In this document: positions 11,946 through 22,742 of the stretch, piece by piece
Position numbering within the stretch: the first letter of the stretch is position 1
How the letters are laid out: each line of letters begins with the position of its first letter
Assembly: GCA_902806565.1 (NCBI GenBank)
Contig: CADCXA010000058.1
Coordinates: 404,350-468,349 of the forward strand
Direction of reading: 5' to 3'
Length of the DNA stretch: 64,000 bases
Origin: Hypoxylon rubiginosum
Taxonomy: Eukaryota > Ascomycota > Sordariomycetes > Xylariales > Hypoxylaceae
Made by a program: the position numbers and the translations under genes
Notes under the pieces: model-generated
Databases searched by the model: none
Told to the model about the DNA's origin: nothing
The model's input: only the letters and a program-made list of their open reading frames with translations

Positions 11946-12870
11946 TTAAGGGGGGCATTGAAGAGAGTCACGTACCTCTTCAGCTTTCCATCTCGCGTAC
12001 CTATTTCGGACGACGAGTGCCAAAATCCCCTGAGTAGCAATAGCAATGCCCGCAACTACCAGCAACGACCTCCCGCGCGGATGCACCCATCCCACGTTCT
12101 CATCTGAAGCACTCGTAGCAAATAGCGAGAAGTCCCAGGCGCCGTGGAGGAACACGGGGACGCGCAGGATCTCGACCAGACTCATGGCCTCTCCGCGGAA
12201 ATCCCCACGGGACGCGGCTATCCCGATCAGCAAGCCGCTCGTGACGTGCATGGGCGACCCGATGACCACGCGTTCGAACAGCGCCAGGAGCAGCTCTCCG
12301 TATCTCCGGTTCAGCTTCGCCGCCGCGGCGTACACGAAGCCGATGTTCTCGACGGTGCTAAACCCCAGGGCCGACGCCGCCCCCAGCGTGACGTAGCTGT
12401 GCTCGTGCGCGACGCGGCCGCGGCGGCGCGCGTACATTATTCCACAGTACTTGAGGAGCTCCTCCGGCACGGCGGCCGCGCCGAACGCGAACACGAGCAT
12501 GAACACCCAGTACCGCCACCGGCCGGCCATCCGCCGCCGCGCGGCGAGCGCTCCGGCGTCGAGGCCCGCGATATCATCTTCACTTCTCCCGATCTCCCGG
12601 AACAGCTGCGCGACGGCTGCCCCCTGCTGGAAGGAGGCTAGGGCAAGGAGGTACATCCAGATGAAGGTCTCGAGGTCCACCCTCTGGCCCTCGGGTCGTT
12701 TGCGATCGTATCGCAGCAGACATAATGTGGGGCCGAGGATGAAGACTGAGAGGAAAGCCGTCAGTGGCGATGGACAGGACTGGTAGGACGACCCAGATCA
12801 GGATCCTCGTAGATCGGGAAAACTGGAGCTGCGTCGCATGGCCCTCGGCTCGGGTTTTGCTGGTCTCCAT
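11946..12870 (-). CDS. PrsW-like intramembrane metalloprotease (frame problem at N-terminus)
   Basis: The frame 11946-12680 carries the PrsW pattern: PEELLKY (two acidic residues before K), GFSTVENIGF (F-x3-E-N), MHVTSG and FLHGAWDF (H-x3-D), spread over several hydrophobic segments. PrsW proteins cleave membrane substrates; fungal members are uncharacterised. The same frame continues upstream into a plausible helix (VFILGPTLCLLRYDRKRPEG) without an ATG. An ATG at 12868-12870 starts a different frame with a good membrane helix (RILIWVVLPVLSIA). The two should join near 12755-12765, but I find no intron with matching phase. The nearest candidate, 12746-12792 (47 nt, CTGAC branch, CTCAG acceptor), leaves the frame off by one. 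So either an indel disrupts the gene, or it starts at the in-frame ATG at 12656 without the first helix. High GC in this gene contrasts with its flanks. Confidence 0.65.
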
Positions 12871-14332
12871 TTTCAGGGTACCTAAACAAGATCTATTCAA
12901 AATTTTCGAGGTCCGCTGAGGCTGCTACGGTAACTTCGCCCCCCCCCCCCCCTGACGTATCTACGCATGTGGGCTTATCGATAACAGGACCGGATGAGCG
13001 ATATCGACCCCCTATATCCCCCTATTATTGTGAATGAGTGCGATGAGTACCTAACGTTGTTGCTGATAAGTGTCGTGATACTCAAGCTTGTGAGAACTCC
13101 TGAGAATTAATAGAAGTTCATGAAAAAAAAAAAAAATAGATGAACCTCTGAACACATAACGCCGGAGATGATATTTATAGTCTTATAGCTTGCCAAGCGG
13201 TGAGCACGGCGATATCCCCAGGCATTGGGAGAGCTTAGCGCCATTGAATACAGCGTATATGCGCGACGAGTCAACTATGAGTTCTATGCATCCGCCAATG
13301 AGGTTGATGCGCGACGGTATATAGAACACGCGGGGATAGCTCGGCGATTCTACCTACCCAAGTCATGCAGTCTATTCGAGTATTGAACTGATCATACAGA
13401 CATAACTATAACTGAAGGTACCAAATTGTTGTCGGTGCTGTGCATATTAATCAAGAATGGCTCCTTCAACTTTCCCTCGGTACCAGAGACGTTTAGGAGT
13501 TAGATGCATGATATTGATTACCTAATGAAAGGTAAGGTTCCAAGTTATCGCCTCTCCGAAATAATTTTCGGCTTTATTATTCTTATCGTCGAATTTAATA
13601 ATCAGTCCTCGGCATCGAATTAGTGTGAAACTCTAATGACAACGTGGCATACCAGCATACCCCCGGGAGTCTTACGGGTCCTACGGGGCTCTTAGTACGA
13701 GAGCGGAACACAATGCGGAACACTATACCCAGAGGCGTTAAGTCTCCGCTACTATATTGCTACTAACTAACCAGCTAACTACATTGTTTTTTATATTTTA
13801 TATAGGGATTCTCTGTTTTAGGCAGCTGACTTTAGGCAGTGCTATCTTAGAGCCGGGACTCATCTCATGTACCGGCCTTGACCTTACCTATCTTACCCCT
13901 TATCCACTTATGGAAGTTGGCATGAAGAATCGTTAACGATATCCAACTCTTTGCCTACATGTATCATAACCGCACACCTGTATATTCTTGGGACTCCTAT
14001 ACATAGAGAACTTGTACGGAATTGTCTCGTCTATGGATTAACACATCCATCTATCCGTTTATCATTATGGCATCCCCGGGTACAGGCACGCAAGACGGAC
14101 TAATGTCTGGACTGTGGACCCTTATCTCCTCAAGTCCACCTATTCATCTCTTCCACCGCCTTCTGCTTCCCAAATTGGGTCCAAAGACGAGGTAGCTCGC
14201 TATACTAGGTGCGGCCCTTTCCGCACTGGCGACTCAACGTCATTCGTAGGTGAAAAATGAGATTTGTAAGGACGGCGCCACTCGGTTTCGCTTATTAGTG
14301 TTGAGAGAAAAAACTTTTATCATGATCCCATG
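12871..14332. other. intergenic with C14 and A14 tracts
   Basis: No gene recognised. A run of 14 C lies at 12939-12952, just upstream of the PrsW-like gene, and a run of 14 A at 13123-13136. Such homopolymers are prone to length variation and sequencing error. Confidence 0.5.
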
Positions 14333-14340
14333 TATATAAA
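14333..14340 (+). promoter_or_regulatory. TATA box of alcohol dehydrogenase
   Basis: TATATAAA 160 nt upstream of the ADH ATG at 14500, after an A-rich stretch. Compatible with a core promoter. Confidence 0.4.
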
Positions 14341-14499
14341 CTGGTTGAGTTGACCGATAAAAGCGTAGAGACTGCCCATTGACAATTCATAGACACATTA
14401 TCTTAACACTAACTCCAACACTAACTCTAAATACCACCCTAAGAACTGCTCTAAACACCCTAAACACCTATCCGAGCTCCCAACGATCCGATACAAAAG

Positions 14500-15626
14500 A
14501 TGTCTTTTACGTTCACCGTCTTCAAGGGCGACAAGTCTGGCGCGCCGAAGAAGTCGACTACCACCAAACCCGATAAACTATCTGGAGACAGCGTTTTGCT
14601 CAAGGTCACAGCTTCTGGGCTATGTGGAACTGGTAAGCATCTTTGAACGAGTTTCACAAACATGAATATAGCGGTTGCTAACCAGAACTTTTAGATCTCC
14701 ATTACGTAATCAACCCCTGAATCCGATTTGCGATATATGAATATTAAGCTGACATACACGGTCAGAGAAAAGATGATGGTATGGTCCTAGGACACGAGGG
14801 AGTCGGCGTTGTCGAAGCCACCGGACCTCTGTGCAAGGTCCTAAAGAAGGGAGACCGGGTGGGCTGGGGATACGAGCACGACAGCTGCGGCCACTGCCAC
14901 CAGTGCCTGACCGGCGCCGAGACCTACTGCCCGGAGCGCGCCCTATATGTATACGCGAACCGCGACCAGGGCAGCTTCGCGTCCCACGCCATCTGGCGGG
15001 AGGCGTTCCTGTTCAAGATCCCCGACGCGATATCGGACGCGGACGCCGCGCCCCTGATGTGCGGCGGCGCCACCGTGTTCAACGCGCTCAACGCGTACAG
15101 CGCGCTCCCCACCGAGACCGTCGGCGTCATGGGCGTCGGCGGCCTCGGCCACCTGGCCATCCAGTTCGCGGCCAAGATGGGCTGCCGCGTCATCGTGATC
15201 TCGAGCACCGAGTCGAAGAAGGAGGAGGCCATGCGGCTCGGTGCCCACGAGTTCGTCGCGACCAAAGGCCAGACCGAGCTCAAGGTGTCGCACCCGCTCG
15301 ACCGCCTGCTGGTCACCACCTCGGGCCAGCCCGACTGGGCCCAGCTCGTGCCGATCCTGGCACCCGGCGCCACCATCCACCCGCTGTCCGTCGACGGCGG
15401 CAACTTCTCGATCCCCTACCTGCCCCTCATCGCGGTCCCCATCACCGTCCAGGGGTCCATCGTCGCCCCGCGGTACATCCAGAAGCGCATGCTCGAGTTC
15501 GCCGCCCTCCACCAGATCAGGCCGGTGCTCGAGATCTTCCCGATGACCGAGGCCGGTATCGTCGAGGCTATGGACAAGTTGGAGAAGGGCCAGATTCACT
15601 TCCGCGCCGTTCTGGTGCCCCAGTAA
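14500..15626 (+). CDS. zinc-dependent alcohol dehydrogenase
   Basis: 334 residues from three exons: 14500-14632, 14695-14705 and 14766-15626. Exon 2 is only 11 nt and encodes part of the DLHY that follows the catalytic-zinc cysteine (GLCGTDLHY). Both introns (62 and 60 nt) have canonical ends, the first with GCTAACC. Medium-chain dehydrogenase features: catalytic Cys and GHEGVG His; structural zinc cluster CGHCHQC...YC at about residues 95-110; Rossmann motif GVMGVGGLGHLAIQFAAKMG. It resembles the Adh6/YahK group, NADP(H)-dependent reductases of aromatic and aliphatic aldehydes; cofactor choice is inferred. It should be cytosolic. Exon 3 is very GC-rich with strong C/G third positions, which produces long meaningless frames on the other strand. 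The proposed start gives a normal N-terminus. Confidence 0.9.
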
Positions 15627-16352
15627 AGGAGTCGGGCGCTTTTCTACGGCTCCCTCCGTTTTCATGATTTGAGCGATATTAGACATAGATTAGACGACGG
15701 CTCAATGAGATGTGGTTTGACATATATACCTTGGACTGAGTAGCAGGCGTGATGGCGAAGAAAAGTGATGTGGTTATGGCTCGGAGATAGATAGAGGCAC
15801 TGGAGTTACTAAATTAAGAATCCTACCCATTCTACTATTTAACGATATTTCATACACTCCTGATTTGCTGCACTTGTGCTATCAAGGCACCAAATCCAAG
15901 TAGAATAGAACCTGGCGCATCTGACTACTACGCCATCGTGAGCGTTCCGCCGGCGCCAAGCCCGCCCTGTGGAACGTGGTACCCCCGAGGTGTGGGCCCC
16001 TTTTCCCGGTCGTAATCAATGCCATCAATATTATGATAGTCTACGTGATTCCCGTCTTTCATCAGATAGGGGATTCAATACCGGGAAGGGTTCGAGTCAT
16101 TATTCCGCCGACTACCTACCTACCTTAACCCACAGCGACCGCCAACAGATGATTACTCGAGCGGAGTGGTACCAACGGTCATAGGTAATCCCTTACAGGA
16201 GACTTTCATAGCACATTTCTGTATAACAAGGCTGCATCTAGACACGCGTATTTGTATCGCCCGCGTCTGCGCTGGAGGCGGCCAAAGGCTTTGTTTGCCA
16301 GCAGAACTCCGTATGATCTACGGCACTTACCCTCCAACACCCCCTCGTACCC
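15627..16352. other. intergenic, no gene seen
   Basis: 3' flank of the ADH gene followed by DNA with short unconvincing frames. Nothing recognisable. Confidence 0.45.
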
Positions 16353-16680
16353 TTGGCTGCGGCCGAAAGAATCTCATGTGCCGCTATGTGCCGCTATGTG
16401 TCCATCGCAGATCACGATTTCGATACCGAACTGGTTGCTACCATCCGATCTAAAATCTCCTCTGACGTCGTGGATTCAAGCTTGTCTGCCGATGCCATGG
16501 ACGTGGCCTGGTCCGTTTCGGCTCGGATACGACAAGAAATGAAGGCCGGGCCGGACTCGGGCATATACAACGATATAATAGGCATTGCGGGGTTTGTCCG
16601 GGACTGGCGGCTCTAGTAGCAGAGCGAAGTACGGAAGCCGAGGTACTTCACAGCGCCATGGCCTGAAGAGCAGCCAGCCA
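16353..16680 (+). pseudogene. possible coding fragment, frame-broken
   Basis: From about 16390 the frame reads like real protein (SIADHDFDTELVATIRSKIS, then DAMDVAWSVSARIRQEMKAG) up to a TAG near 16616. Sensible coding then seems to continue in another frame (GLAALVAERSTEAEVLHSAM), ending at TGA near 16665. There is a 10-bp tandem duplication (GTGCCGCTAT twice, about 16378-16397) at its upstream end. I do not recognise a family. A one-off frame change suggests a decayed gene or a missed small intron. Confidence 0.25.
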
Positions 16681-16830
16681 AGTTGCTTATCGATACATCG
16701 GAAGAATAGGTATGTTTTTCGTACGGCACCCCCTGTCCGAGCGGTTAGACTTTGGGCTGGCTCGCAAGAAGATACATAAGTCTACCTAGCCAACCTACAA
16801 ATACACATTACAAAACCATCCTCACACTGA

Positions 16831-16931
16831 GGGCCGAGTTGGTTCGGCCTAGCGAATATCAGTCTTACGCTATCCTTAAAGTGTGGTTATGAGTATTCCT
16901 AGGCTCTGGGGTTCGATTCCCTAGGTGGCCA
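16831..16931 (+). other. tRNA-like element with Pol III boxes
   Basis: GGGCCGAGTTGG at 16831-16842 matches the A box except at its first base. GGTTCGATTCC at 16910-16920 is a perfect B box. A perfect D stem (GCCG 16833-16836 with CGGC 16845-16848), a 5-bp anticodon-like stem (TAGCG 16850-16854 with CGCTA 16868-16872, loop 13 nt) and a T stem with TTCGATT loop can be drawn, followed by T runs. The 3' acceptor strand GGTGGCC at 16924-16930 has no partner upstream of the A box, and the anticodon loop is too long. It is therefore a tRNA pseudogene or a tRNA-derived SINE head rather than a working tRNA. Confidence 0.4.
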
Positions 16932-17185
16932 TTCTTTCGTTTTTCTTTTTTCGTCTCTTCTCTGTTCAATATTTTCTACTGGGGCGGTCACTCAAGAAAT
17001 ATTCTGAACTTTTATTGTTATTATTATCGCTTTATTCCTTAAGTGTCTACGATGTATGGTTCTAAATCATCAACTCCGATAGAGTGTATGTTGAAGAGTT
17101 CTTCACGAGGAACATATATGGAGAAGACGGAGATATTCAATAACGTCGTTGCTTGCGAGCTGCTTGTTCATATCGCGACAGCCTA

Positions 17186-20100
17186 TCAATCACCGTTCAA
17201 GCGATATAACTCCTTAAACCTCGTATCCCCTTCCATAAGCGTAACCGGGGCACCGTACTCGAGTAGCTTGCCAGCATCAAGCAGCGCAACTACGTCGTAA
17301 CTGCGCACTACGTGATGTAGCCGGTGCATGACAGCCAGCACAGTGCAGTCTTTGAATTCGGTATCGATGATCTCCTGCATGGTAGACTCGGTTTCGGCAT
17401 CAACACTATTTTGGGTGTATAATCAGCCTCGTATCCGCGGTGCTGGAAAAAATAGGGGGGAAAGGTGGACCGAATACTTACCTACTCATCGCCTCGTCAA
17501 GCACCAATATGCCACCCGTGGTACCCTTCTTCCACTGCCGGACCATGGCCCTGGCAAGGCACAGTAGCTGTCTCTGGCCGACCGACCAGGCAGCGGCATC
17601 GAGCGGGACATCTAGACCTCCCTGCGTGTTGATAGAGTCCCAGAGCCCTACTCTCTCCAGTGCGTGGCGCATCATCCTATCATCGTCTTGTCCTCCTTCG
17701 CTGCTATTGTCTGGATCACTACTGCTACGGCTGGAAGTGGAAAAGGGGTCGATATTGAAGCGCACAGTCCCGGGGATGAAAAATGGGTCCTGCGGAACGA
17801 CGTTGATACGTGTGCGTAGGTCGGCGCGTTTTACGGTGGTTATGTCGACGCCGTCGATCTTGATCTGGCCCTGAGACGACGATTCATCGAGCATCCGTAG
17901 TAGCGCTAGTAGTAGAGAGCTCTTGCCACTCCCGGTACGCCCGCAGATGGCTACGTGTTGGCCGGGCTGAATCGATAGGGAGATGTTCTTCAGTACTGGT
18001 TCCGTGGTGGGTCTATTATCGTGTATATTAGTTAATTTTCGGCCTTTTCACGCTTGTTGGAGGCAATATTGGGCTAGTAGCGTGGCCGTATAGAAGATAC
18101 AGAAAAGGAAAGGGGAGGGAAAAAAAGAAGTAATGAAAGGTGAATTTACCCATATGAAGCAACGACATCAGCCAACTGTAGCGCACCACTACCTGGCCAA
18201 TTCGGTGGTAGCTGGGAGTCTACCCCTGCCCCAACCTCCCGCCCATCTTGTTCTTCGACCTCCGTATCGGCCAAAAAACGCTTGACACGGGCGACAGCAC
18301 CGACACTCGACTCGAGCTTGGTCCAGTTTTGGATGAGGCGGGAGAGGGTCTCGCTGAAGTTCACCACGACTAGCAAGCTAACACCGACGCTGCCCGCGGT
18401 GAAGCTGTCGTGCCACGTTACAACGATGGCCACCAGGACCACGGCTAGTGCGGCCACCAGCAGGTCCAGTACGAACGCGAGCCACTGCTGGATGCAGCTT
18501 TGCAGATACACGGGCCGCTGGGAGTCATCGACTAGCTCGTGGTTGCGGCGGCGGTACTGCGGCTGCCAGCCGAACGCACGGATTGTCGAGCTGCCGGCGT
18601 TCGTCTCGCCGAATTGCGTGTAAAGCGGGGCGCGCGCCTCGATGCCTAGGAGCCGTATCTGTCGTGACGTTTGCAGGTAGAACCGTTGCAGGAAGTAGAC
18701 GGCTACGCCTAGGAAGGGGATCGTCACGCCGAGGTACCGCGAGAAGATGGCAAGGATTACGATCTTGATTCCGAGGGATACAGCGGCTGTCGTGCGAGCG
18801 AGCGGTTAGTGTTTCTCGTCTCAACGCAATTCTTGCTGTGGATTTGATGATTGGGAATACTGACTCGATGTGTAGTTGAACATCACTAAGGGTAGGTCCA
18901 TGTCTACAAGATCCATGTCTTGGCTAAATCTGATCAGGGATAAATTAGTCAACATAGGTCATATAGTGGTTAGAAAGGGGTATTTTCTAGATATTAGCGA
19001 CGTAGGACAGAAAAGCCACTTACCGGTTAAGAAGTTCACCGCTATCCGTCGAAGCAAAGAAGCGGAATGGTGCCCTAGTCGCAATAGTTAATACATCATG
19101 ACACGGTTTGGAATAGCAACGGGATGGTAGGCTTACTTGACCACGGCCCCTAGTAGATCGGCATGAAGGTTGGCGGCTGTGCTCGATATTATGGAGATGA
19201 CCGCGAACCTGCCATCATCTTAGTTAGCTAACGTCCTCTCGCTCAACAAGTTGTCTAGAACTCACCAGGATGCTATGGCGGCAGCGATAACGCCAACAAC
19301 TCCAATCATCGCATAGATTCCCATATACAACCCTACGTCCTTGTTCGGCTCGACTGCATTAGCCGCAGACCACCAATTTACCACGACAGCTACGAGTATA
19401 GTCAATATTACGTCCCAAATCTAAATAATGCAGGGTTTCTTACTAGAAAATTCCATGCAGAACACCCAGAGACTGATGAACCCCATGTATAGACCAACTG
19501 CGAGATATCCCGCATTGGCGATGTAATACTTGTAGACGGTTAGATCCCCATGCTTGCGTCGGAGATCCGTAAGCGATCTATTCGACTCCTCAGCCATATC
19601 GGTCGACGCCCGGGACATTTCGCGGACTAATCCGGTATTTTCGGTTTTAGGGGTCTCGACATTCTCGATATCAGGTTCGGACTGGACGGTAATCCCAAGC
19701 TTGCTGACGTAGCCGTCACCTTGGAGGAGAGTCACAGGGCTTCCTGTTTCTACAATACTGCCGTCCTCGATGACGATGATAGTATCGGCGAGCGCCATGA
19801 TGTTTTCTGTAATGGTTTGGTTAGCAGGACGTGGTGAATGTTTCTACCTTGCTTCGAGAAAACCTACTATTATGCGTGGCTATGACCACTGTTGTCTGGC
19901 GCTGTCTAAGGAGGCCGTCGCGTCCCAGGAGACGTGATGCCACTAGACTCGCCGTGTTGGAATCCATGCTGCTGAATACATCATCAAGAATTACGATTCT
20001 ATGCCTGGCATAAACAGCGCGGGCCAATGCCTATGAAATCCATAAAGCCTCTGGTTAGCGTCTTGTCTCAACTGGTGACTGCTATAAAGAATCAACTCAC

Positions 20101-22742
20101 GACGCGCTGTTTTTGGCCACCGCTCAAGTTCTGGCCCGTACTTCCTACGCTAGTTTGGTCACCTCTCTGTAGTTGTCGTAGGTCGGTGTCGAGCCCGCAT
20201 GCGTATAGGATACTGCTATACCACTTTTTATCGTAAGGCGACACACCAATGATGTTCTGGCGCACTGTTTTGTTCTCAAGCCATGGCTCTTGTGCACAGT
20301 ACGCCATAACCTCGCGAGACCTACTCCCTTGATTTTTATCTCCGGGCGGTAGGCTTGTAGAGATCATTTCGCCCAGTAGGCTATTCAGGAAAGCCGACTT
20401 CCCGCTTCCGACGCGTCCTACAACCGCCGTCACTCCTCCTCGTCGGATATCCACGTCGAGGTCCTTTAGCACAGCCGGCTTATCCCTGGCCCATGCGAAG
20501 CTCTGGTTTCTTAGAGAAATGAGCTGGTCCTCTTTTACGTAAACTGCTTTTCCGCTGCTCTTCGGTGATGCTAGACGCTGAAGACTGATACCTGATTCAC
20601 TACGGGCTGGATCATCATCGTGCATATTAGAGTCTTCCGTATTACGGTTACAGTATTCCTGTACACGCTCAAAGCTTCCAATACTTTGGAAAAGCTGCGG
20701 AAGCGCTTGGATGAAGAGTATTACTGGCGTCGTCAATAGACTGATTAAAGTGATTGAAGTGAAGGCCTTCGCGGCTAGAAGGGACTCGTCCTTCCAGAAG
20801 ATCGCTATCACGACGTATACGGCGAAGGTTACAACAGGGGCGAGATTTAAGGGTGTAAGAGCTAGACACGGTCGTTAGCATCAAGACCAGCCTGGTTCGG
20901 GGGGTGGGGGGATCGGAGTCAACGAACATAGCAGTAATGCCCAGACTAAGAGCTTCCGGTAAACCTTAGATACGTTTATCTCATCCACGCGCAGCTTCTG
21001 GACGACTGTCGACATTACAGGCGAGATACCAAGCATCTTGACGGCCTTCATGTTGCTTAGGAAGCTAGACGTGACCCTGAGTCTCTCCTGAACTCTTTCG
21101 ACCCATCGTACTTGGGCAGCTCGCGCCGCCTTGGATACCCTGTATACAATTGCGATAAATACTAGGCAGTAATAGTACGGTTTAGCAATGTTACTTGTAA
21201 AGTTGTCACGAGGGTAGATGACTTACCGAAAATGAGGACGATAGGAGCGACACAAGCTACGGACATCTGTAGGCCGAGAAGCCAACAGGCAATAGCAATA
21301 TCCACCAGTGAGCTCCATATCTTGTGAAATCTTTGCGCCCCATTAATTATTCTTTCTACGTCCGTACTCATCAGGGCCATCGAGGTGATCTCGCTAGTGT
21401 CGGCCGCTCCCTTATGCAGGGTTCGATCATAGATAAGAGCAATCAGACCACCTCGCACCCTGGTTGTGAACCGGAAGTTTTGGTATTGGTAGATAGAATT
21501 GGAGACCTAGACCAAGCTGATTAGATTTTAGACCAGCCTTAGAAAAGGTGACATTGAGGCCACGGGAACTTTTGCTGTTGACTTACCGCCATACCTAGGT
21601 AGACGAGAGCCCAGGCACCAATCAGACCCTTCCCATAGTTAGAATCAGGGTTTTCAAGACCTACGAACGTCACCGTCGCGTTGACGAGGAAGGGCTGTGC
21701 AAAGGTAAAGCCGGTCAGACAGAGCCGGGGTACAATGGCTGATAAGAGCGAGAGCAGATAGACCCGGAGGCATGCGCGAAGTAGGCTGTGTTTGGCCTGG
21801 GGGTCATCTAGTAGTAATAAAGAGACACATGTAAACAGCTACACTCCGGGAATGATCAAAAGATTCTAGCAGGCGTTACATACATCTGGCCCAAGTTTCC
21901 GTGAGGGCTTTGCCCGTCAGCCGGCTTTCGAGCCCGGCGTCTAGGGGCGGGAGGTCGTTAAGCGCAATGATCCTAGCGTAGCCGGCGCGGAACGTGGCAG
22001 TAAGCCAAGCGAAGCTAGTTCGGCTCCAGATCCCGCTCCTCTGCTCGGGCGCTAGGGCTCTGCCCTTGAAGGGAGGACTCTGATCGTTAATTGCTTCATC
22101 AGAGCTCTGAACTTGACCTGAAGCCGAACTTGCTGTCGCATCTGCCTTCTTTTCAACAGATTCTAGGATCAACGCTGTACCTGTCAAAGTGAATACGAGG
22201 GTAGCTACGGCGGGGACGGAATGACCCTCATTACTACGAGGCAACAATAACGAAAAGGTACGGGTCCGTGCGGTGCCGAGAACGACAAGCACGGAAAGGT
22301 AGAGCCCTAGCAATGTGGAAGGCCGCAGGCGACGCGTGTGGTCCGCGAAAGACAGTACTAGAGCCGCGACGGTTGCAATGGCGCCCAGGATATCGGCTGC
22401 TAGCGAAGCATCCGTAGCGAAGGCTAGGTGCTGGACTCGGAGAGCTAGAAGCGCTAACTGAGCCGCCAGCAAGGCAGTAAGTACAGCGAGTTTAGCCCCC
22501 AAAAGCTTGGAGTAGAGGGGGAAGAGGACGGCGGTACGAGAGGGCGGTTTCCGTCGCAACCGACGAAGCAGCAGCGGCGCAATGCGCGTAGGAAGGAGCG
22601 CTAAGAAGATCGCGGCCGGCAGGCAAGCGAAGAATATGTCCTCGAATTGGAGAGTGAAGTCGAAGGAGCGACAGGTCGGGTCGACGCGGGGTCCAAAGGC
22701 CCGGTCGCTCCCAGACGCGCAGCCATTACTCGTTGTTGCCAT
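17186..22742 (-). CDS. ABC transporter, ABCC (MRP) type
   Basis: 1526 residues, 14 exons. Exons, high to low: 22742-21884, 21807-21587, 21506-21227, 21161-20928, 20861-20101, 20030-19868, 19806-19444, 19389-19266, 19208-19137, 19074-19024, 18929-18865, 18786-18150, 18012-17482, 17405-17186. All phases agree. Layout: N-terminal TMD0 with several helices (residues 30-190), TMD1, NBD1 (Walker A GRVGSGKS about 680, LSGGQKQRV, Walker B ILDDVFSS), linker, TMD2 ending before VASYG, NBD2 (GRTGSGKSS about 1300, WSVGQRQL, LVLDEAMS, H-loop MHRLHH). NBD1 has Asp after Walker B and NBD2 has Glu, the usual ABCC asymmetry with one catalytic site. Expected to export conjugates, drugs or secondary metabolites at the plasma or vacuolar membrane; substrate unknown. 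Donors GTTCGT (exon 4) and GTAGGT (exon 6) are weaker. The 54-nt intron 19443-19390 is required to remove an in-frame TAG. Confidence 0.92.

Noticed and set aside
12144..12641. 165-codon plus-strand frame opposite the PrsW-like gene
   Set aside because: Shadow frame; the minus strand carries the conserved E-E, E-N and H motifs.
14943..15686. Long open frame (247 codons) on the minus strand opposite the alcohol dehydrogenase
   Set aside because: It mirrors the GC-rich codon bias of the real gene, has no family features, and is Arg/Gly/Asp-rich as expected for a shadow.
16831..16931. Functional tRNA gene
   Set aside because: No acceptor-stem partner and a 13-nt anticodon loop; kept only as a tRNA-like element.
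18013..18149. Second stwintron in the 137-nt intron of the ABCC gene
   Set aside because: The intron removes cleanly in one step with correct phase, and I found no inner intron that leaves a split donor or acceptor.
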